Shown here one piece after another: positions 32,301 through 41,300 of a stretch of DNA of 64,000 nt. The translations under genes and the position numbers were made by a program. Each line of letters opens with the position of its first letter. The first letter of the stretch is position 1. Origin of the DNA: a virus; IMG/VR virus record IMGVR_UViG_3300032304_000721, positions 1 to 64,000 of that record; one strand, written 5' to 3'. The notes beneath the pieces are model-generated. The model was not told the DNA's origin. It worked only from the letters and a program-made list of their open reading frames with translations, and made no database searches.

Positions 32301-35300
32301 TGGGCCTGTGTAGGTTAACGTTACGGTGCCGTTGACCACACTGCCTGCGGTAACGGTTGGCGCTGTGCTGTTGGTAGTTCCAGCCACAGTCACAGTGTAA
32401 AGATTGTTTCGATAAGCAATTTGCTCTCCAACCGTGTATGCCGTATTGGCTTGCCATTCAGCACCGATAGTTATAACTGGCACTGTGACATATGTAGTTG
32501 TGGTATCAATCACAGCAATGCTGTCTACGCTCAAAGTATAGTTATTAAACCAGTCACTCCAGGGACGCTCTAACCATATCTGTGCGTTGCTGGCAGCATC
32601 ACTGATGAATGATTGATTGACACTGTCACTGTAGGTGTACGGTGTTAATACTGGACTTATAAATTGTGGAAGATCCAATGTGGTGTTCCAGTAGGCAGGT
32701 ACATCATAGTCGGTTAATGCGCCGGGATATGTGTCAATGCCATCATAGATCAAGTTAAACGCAAGGTTCTGTACGTGGTACGGCTTGACCTCGTTTAGAT
32801 AATCCAACACAAAAGTTTGGTTGTCTGGTTGATATAGTTCATACGGCAACAGGCCGCGGATTACGTGATCCACGTTGATATAGCTGGATTTGAATAACCA
32901 GTTAGGGCTTGTAAATTCGCTGTATATAAATTTGAATGTCAATATCAATGCTTGATTGCGATTAATAAGCAAATCATCAATGAACAATTCTTCGTTGATA
33001 GCTTTGATAATTTGACGAGTTTCGATTACAGGTTCTTGGTCAAAATAATTGGCATCAAACACTTCAACATCAAACCCAAATCCGCCGGCAGTATAATCCC
33101 ACAACACTGAACTAAACTCAATGGTGCCATCCTCAAGTCCCACACGGTCCCATCCCAACGCAGTACGCAGATAAATTTCAAATTTACCTTGACCGTTGGC
33201 CGTGACCTTGACACTACTACCTACTGGCGCTGTACTTAAACTTAAAGTTTGTAGTCCGGCTGTGTTCGCCACTGTTGCAACAGGCTGAATACTGCTGTTG
33301 TATCCAGGAAGGTACCAATTAATATAATTCCAATATAATGGAGTGTCGTAGTTTTGTACTTGTACTAGATTCAATACACGTTCGCCAGGTAGAGTACCAA
33401 GAGCAACTTCGTATATGGTCCAACGGCCATTCTGACTTGTGTCAGTTTGTACCAGGTATAGATAGCCAATAGGCACCACATTGAGATCTTGATAAGCTAA
33501 TATTTCCAACGTGGCCACTTCAAAATCCCATGCACCTGTGTTGGCAGCCGGAGTAGGCTCGCTGCTATTCAACAAATTAAAACTGCGAGTTTCGCTAATA
33601 GGATATTGCGCCAATACAGTGTTGGCATAGCCTAGATAATTTTCTAGCGCCGTAAAGCGATTAACAAACATGCTTTGACGTGGGCGGAATTGCACACCAT
33701 ATTGCATGCCCGGACTCAACAGTGGATCTGGTACAGCGGCACCTGCAGTGGTTACACCGCAAAAGCTGTCTAAAAATTTACGATATAAATTTGCATTTAA
33801 AAATGCATCAGCTTTGCCATCGGCAATGAACGCATATTCTGTGTGTATGTCATTGTCACCACCCGGAGCTTGCCGGTCATACTCAATGTGTAATATAGTG
33901 TCAAAGGCCGACAACAGGGTGTCAGCATTGTAGATAGCAACAGAGTTGGCTGACAAGGCTGCTATGTAAGGTAAGCCACTGCTGAGCGGATTCAAAATAT
34001 AACTGGCAATGGCGGTAGCACTTAGCGTTTTGCCTTGCGCAGTTGCTACAGTGTTGATTCCAGCCACCCAAAAATAATATGTTGTGATTAACAACCCTTG
34101 ATTGTTAATGGACGAGTAAACAGTATAACTGGTAGTGCTGAGTGGGGTGCCTGTGCCTGTGTAGTTGACTGGTGGCACTGAACTAGCAATCCATTGATAG
34201 ATGTCAATAGTGCTGCCGGGAAATACTTGACCCCACCTGCGGCTGGCATAATCTATATTGTCTTGGTTGGCATCAATAAACCTAACTGAGTTGGTATCCC
34301 ACCAGATTTCTCCTTCGTGTGACGGGCCCCAGCTGGTGCCTATGTTGTGTACTGTTCCAGTATTGTAACTGGCTGGATCTACTGCACCAATGTAATCAAT
34401 GTTTCTGCGGGCTACACCCAAGATTTTACCTTGTAAGGGATCAATAAAATCAAAGTAGGTCTGTGTGCTGTTTAACAGTTTATCATATGAGTACACTGAA
34501 TTAATTAGATTTACATCAACCATGGGTTGTTGAGAGTAGATTACTTGCCATACTGCGGCATCGTTGGCATTGTTTAATACTGACACACCTCCGTAATTTC
34601 CAGTGCTATCACCTAAATCGCTACCAGGTGCACCCACTAGCAATCTGCCGTTTCTGTAGTTGACTGCTGTGCCGAACAGGTCTCCAGTGGCCAAGGTAGT
34701 TGTATATACTTGTTGTCCAAATACAAACTGTCCTGGATTGGCTACACTGCTGTCGGCACTAGGCAAGAAATCATATGTAAACACCACCCCAGAATTACTA
34801 ATAAATCCAAAGAATGTAGTGCTACGATCATCAAAGTATGTTTTGCCAGCGTCAAAGGTAGTAGGTTCGTACACGCTGCCATTGGGTGCACCTACTACTA
34901 GATTTGTAGCACTGGAATTTACATTCACTGCTGCACCAAACTGTGCAAAATCTGTAGGTGCTGGGCTTGTGATAGTTTGTGCGTAAGCATAGGTTACAAA
35001 GCCAAGATCATAAAATGCTGAACCAATGGTGCTGTCGTCTGCGGCAACTCCTGGCAACACCGTGAGCTTGTTAAATTGTTCGGCTGCAGCAAGATTTATC
35101 ACACTCACTGTCATGCGGCCAGCTACTACTAAAATCTCTGCACCCAAAACGGGAGTTGATACAAATGCAATCTGCTGTAGGGTATTGTTATAGGAGTAGT
35201 TCACTCCGGCAGTTTGTAACACATCATCAATGTAGACCAGTGTAGTATATGCGCTGGCAGCAGAATAAATGTTGCCAACGTTGAATATTTTTGTTATGCC

Positions 35301-38300
35301 GTCGCCAGTTAATATAACATTGGTTGCGTTGGCTGCTACCACATTAGGTATACCAGCAGAATTAATGGCTGCTACTAGTCCGGCTACAGTATTATTGGGA
35401 CTATTTGGCACAGCAACTTCTATATGGTTAATGCGAATAGTATCGCCAGCGATCAATGTAGGGTTGGCCACAGTGCTGGTGATTATGCCATATAACCTTG
35501 ACTGATTTACCTGACGCTCAACCATACCAGCTTGTGGAACTCCGCTAGCACTGGAATCAAGTGGTGCGCCAACATATACACTACAACTGGTAGGGCAGAT
35601 ATCTATGCTGTGACCAAATTGTGATTCGTCGATTACGTTATCGGCCGTGAATCTTTGTACAAATTGGAATTGGTTAGTTTCAATTTCTAAAGTATCGCCT
35701 ACAGTCAAGGACACCGAGCTGGACAACACAATAGTACTTCCATTTATGGTAAATTGTCCGTTGATATATTGAGCTGTGTCGGTTAGGTATTGATTGTTTA
35801 ATACCACTGCTACAGGATTGTCGTAGTCGCCCGGAATGGCGTAGATTAGCTGGGAAGCATCGGTGATTATGTATCTGACTACACTGCGATCAAATGCGTA
35901 CACTGCACCTGCATTGGGAATGGTATCTCCTTCAGCATCCACAGCACTGTCATACGGTGCGCCTGCTAGTATTTGAGTACCTACTGTGTTGGTAGTAAGA
36001 CTGTGGCCAAGTTGGGCATTAGGATCAACTGTGATAGGATAGTAATTAGAGTCAAGTGTGTTCACATACTGCCAATATGCACCAACAGTAGCTGATTGTA
36101 CCGCAATAATAGCACCTGGTGCCGGCACAGTGACAAATGTAAGTGTGCCACTGCTGAATGTGTAATCAATATAAGGACGTTGTAGTACGCCGTCAACAAG
36201 TACTGTAAATGAGTCATACGTGGTCACTGTGTACAAGTAATTTGTTAAAGAAAACACTGAGGTATTGTCAACTCCGTTGCCCGTCCATGTAAATCCAGTG
36301 ATGCCACCGCTAGTGACTTCAGTAACCGTGACAGTAATATTGTTGGCTGCACTTCCTGTGGGATCAACCTGCAGGTAACTAATGGTCAATTGATTGCCAA
36401 CTACATAATTGATACCGGGCGCTGACAAGCTGACTGAATAATCTCCGCGAGTATTAGTCACGGTGAATGTGGCGCCAGACCCTGCCCCTGTGGTGCTGTT
36501 TTGTACTACTCCAAGATAAGTTTCAAAATCCAACTGCACTGATGAGCGACGACGGATACGCACAACGTTGTTGGCGCTAGGTGGGTTTAAAAATTGAACC
36601 AAAACATCATTGATAATGTAATCTGTACCATACACCTGCAAGCTGTTATTAAAAGTTACTAACAACTGATCAGGATATGTTGGATCAATCATGATATCAT
36701 TGTTGTAGACAAATGTAGCTGTTGTTCCGTCAGTGACATAAGTTACTGATTGATTAGGAACATCAACTCGGCCGTATGCGTAAACTTGATTTGCCTCGGG
36801 CGCACTAATATACATCCAACGTTCGTTGTCGCTTATTTGTACCGCGGTTCCAAACCCAGTAGCACTAAAATTTTCATCTGGTGCCACTAACAATTGTGTT
36901 TGTATGTAATCGTTTGAGCCAGGAACCAGATAAAGTATTGTGGCATAACCTGCGCCAGAATTACTGGTATTTGCACCAGCTACTGCCCAGGTACGATTAC
37001 CAAAGTCTACACTGCATCCGTAGCCGCTAGTGTCTGTGGCCAGCAGTAATAGGTCTGTATTTTCTACATAGTCGTTGACGTCGCCTAAACGATAAGTGTA
37101 AACTGATCCTGCGCCATTTGCAGCGGCAGGCGCCCCTACTAATAAAGCGTAATTATTGGCACTTTGAGACACACTGGTACCAAACAATGAATTAACTTCT
37201 GGATTGTTTGCCGACAAGGTATCAATAGACGCAAATGGATTGGTCTTTTGTAGCACTTGCCAGTGGCCTGATCCGTCATTGTCAACCCAGGCTGTGGCAC
37301 CAGGAATAAGTTGATTTACATAAGGCAAGGTACTAACATCACTTGCCTGTGCCACACGCATGGTTTGTAGGTAAAAGGCAATGCCTACTCCAGTGAGTGT
37401 GGTCTGGTTGGAGTTGGTAAATGCATATTGAATAACTACTGTGTCGATGGTTGGACGGCTCAACACACGGTACACACCATCCACTACATCGCTGAAGTAA
37501 CGAATAATTATTAAGTCACCTACTGCAAGGTCAACTGTGGTGCTGAACTGGGCGCGGCTGGTGCCGTTAAGATTATCGGTGATTTGTGTCACACGACCTG
37601 TGACCTGGGCACACTGATAAATGTTCCAGTCATAGCTGTTGTCTTGTGCTACCCAGATTGTAGTGCCGTTGCCAACTGTGCTTAGATTGGCCGCAATGTT
37701 GTTGGGGTCGTTGAGATTGAATACTGTGATGTCTACATCATTGATATTGACATAGCCTGCAGTTGGCAAGGCAGTGTCTGAATCGGTGCTGTAGGTTGTT
37801 GGCAAGATGTTGGTGTTAGGTATTGCATAACTTTCGGCCCAAAGATTGCTTAACAAGATAGCCTGATCTGCTTGGCTTTCTGTTCCTGGCTGAACAATCT
37901 GTACCGTACTAGGGTTACCGGTCAGTACCGCTTCATTAAGAGCAATTTCAAACCAACTGCGGTTGGCATTGGCGCCGTAAGTTCCAACCAGGATGCCCCA
38001 ATTTTCATATATGTTGTATTGTGCTGACAACTCGTTAAAGTTAACCTGCGTAAACAAGTCTGTGGCCTGCGTGGTTCCTTTGGTTTTAATAAACTGTTGA
38101 TACAAACTTATCTGACTAGTATCGCTTAAATCTAAATCCACCATGTACTGTCTTGGGTTAAATCCAATTAAGTTATAGGCTAGTAAGTCGTTATCTCTGT
38201 TAAGGTTTGCAGTTTGTGTGTTATAACTGTTGGCCAACTGGTCTGCCTTGGTCGCCAAGTTTTGCAACAATCCTTGTTGTACAGCATCATAGTTGCTCTT

Positions 38301-41300
38301 GTACCAGTCCGCGTATTCAAACTTGAGTTTGGGCTGTACGATTGTCGCGGCTTGCCAATAACTATTTTTGTAAATGACAATGTCGCCTTTAGTATATTTG
38401 GTATTGGCCTTCCATGCCACCACATTGTTTTGATTTAATATAAAGCCTTGGGCATTTAAGGTGCCGTTCCATTGAGTACTTGTGGCAGCTATCAGTTTGA
38501 GACGACTTTGTCTTTCACCTGTGACAGTGTTGTAGATCAAATCGTTGAAGATTGTGCGATTGTCTAGCACTACCATATCTTCGTAGTCGGTAAATTTCAA
38601 TTGCAAATAACTGATAGTTTGATTACCGCTAGGTTCTGGGTTAAGCGTAAATGTATTACCTTCGCGTTGGATAATCAAATTTCTAGCATTAAATGCCTGA
38701 CGATTTTGATCCAACAGCAAATTCTCTGGAGTGTAGGTCACAATAGAATCTACCACTGCTCCAGCGCGGAATGATATAACTTGAGTAGCTGAAGGATTTA
38801 GGTTGATAATTGTCCCAGTGGCCCAACCCTGATTGGCAAAATACAAGAATTCTTGAGCCATCTGAATCCAGTTCAAGGTATAGCCGTTTTCCTGGGCGAT
38901 AAATGTGAGTCCTTGACTAGCCAGGTATTGTCCGTAGCTCAATAAGAAATCTACCACACTGGTCAAGTTGGTAAAGGTATAGCCATAGGGTATTTGTACT
39001 GTGCGGTCGGTGTACTGTTTGGGAACAGTTACTGATATGTTTCCACCTGTAAGCGTTTGTGTAAGGCCGGCAACCTGGCTAGCCAGAGTTGAAAAATATG
39101 GATTGACAGTGCTGTAGCCGTACACACTGTAGCCGCCATCAACCACTTCCACAATCACAGCACTATAGTTTATTCTGTTAAATGGCTGATTTTTGTATAG
39201 TAATAGGTTGTAACTCTCAGGAGGAATTAACAAACTGCTATTCTGGCTGTTGGGACTACCTTTCTCCAAGTACATGGCCAAGTTTTGTTGTGTAATAAAT
39301 GACGCGGCCCGATAACACAAGCGCACATCTAGATTGGCTAGGTCTGTGGTTAAGGCGTCGGTGCTATCAATACCCAACTGTTGATTATAGTCAACAATCC
39401 AGTTAATATAACTGGCTTTGCTGACACCATTGCCGTAGACTTGTATGTTTTGCGGCTGTATTCTATAACGACCCTTGTAGAGGTACTGATCGAATTCTGC
39501 ACTGTATTTGTAGAGGTCTCGGTCAGCAAACAAGCTGAAGAATTCTGCCGGGCGTGTAAGGATTAATAATCGCATTACAGCAAATGGATAACTGCTGCTT
39601 GACCACCATGACGCCTCTACAGGGCCGCCGTCACCTACTTGCCAACTCTTAACAAATCCCTGCGGATTGTAAGCGCCCATAACACTGTAGAAAGGTGGCA
39701 ACAACTGTCCTTGACTGTCAACAGGAATTACATCAGTTAATTCTGATCGTATATACTTGGGATTTATGTAAGGTACAACAGGATCCTTAACTAAGCCTGC
39801 GGCTAGGTCTTCCCATAGCACCAAGTTGTCACTAGTGTATGGTGCTGGACCGTAGGTATTTTCCCACCATTCTGGCTGTTCGCTTAGTCCTAACATTTCC
39901 CATGGTGTGATGTTTGGAGTTAACGTATCATAGAAGTAACGATAGATACCGCGCCATGCGCCAAGCAATGGCGCTTGGTCAAGTCTGTTGCCGGCTTGAC
40001 TGTAGTTGTAGGTAAATTCGTTGTCAGCAATGTACGTCTGCGCGGTATAGTCTAACTTGTTGGCACCAACCCAGGCTAAGAAATTTTCACCCAAAATTTG
40101 AGTAACTTCTGCTTGTGTATAATCTGTAGTGCGGAAATAGCCAGGAATTACATCCTCGGCTACTAAAGGAGGAGGGTTGCCATCATTCTTTAGATTGCTA
40201 AAAATACGTTGTTCAAATTCTAATAATACTTGATCTCGGATGTCACCAAACGCTACGGTAATACTTCCGTCGTGACCTTGAATAACTGGCGTAGGATTTA
40301 CATAATCTTCATCTAAGAAAATTTTAGGTTCATATTTAGGATACAGGCCTAATTTAGTAGGAGTGTTGGGAACAAAATTACCAGCGGTGTCTGCATATTC
40401 ATTGATAGTAACTACGTCGCCCACTGTCAATGGTATGGATATGGTCAAGGTGGGACCTTCAGTGCTGACCACATACTGGTAATTGCGTGTTAGTAAAACG
40501 TCATTAACATACACACATAGACCTAGATAATTTGATTCAGTAAAACTGTAGGTCTGTGTGGTATTAAACGTGTTGGTAGTTATTGGATTAACAGTGTAAC
40601 TATTTGAAGTAAACACAGTGCCAGTGGGCAACATGTCGCTCCAATAAAATGGATTTAGATCAGTTCTGCCTGCTGTAATTTGAGCAATTGATTGATCCAA
40701 CAATTTAGCCACGGTCCAATTGTCGTAGTCTGCAATACCAAATGTGGTCACAGCGTTTAACAATTGTGATTTAAATTTAATGTATTCTGTGCTGTTATAG
40801 GCCAACGATGCAAAAATATCATAGTTGGCATCACGCATAAAATATCCGGTCAAGGTTAATGGCGAGCTTTGTTGTAAAATCTGTAGGCCGTAGGGAACAA
40901 TGTTGCCTAGGTCTCTAGTATTGTTGGGGCCTATGGCTGGACCTTGCAATGCTATGAGATTTTCTGCAAGTCCAATGTAATGATTGCGTATAGTGCCCAG
41001 GGTAAATTGATTACTATTGCCGTTTAGAGGATTGTTTTCTAAATTAATAGGAACTTCATAAAATCCAGCCACACTAACTTGATCACTCAACACTGTTACT
41101 TCAATCAAATCACCAGGCACATACGTGGTCAACAAATTGATTGTGGTAGTGTTGGAGCCTACTGTGTACTGATAATTATAGGCTTCTTGAAATTGTCCAT
41201 TGGCATATATTTGTACGGCAGGAACTGTGGTATTGGCATTGACAGCCACATCCAATAGGAGTGGGCTTCCATCATAAGTGAATTGAAACTGCTGACGTAC

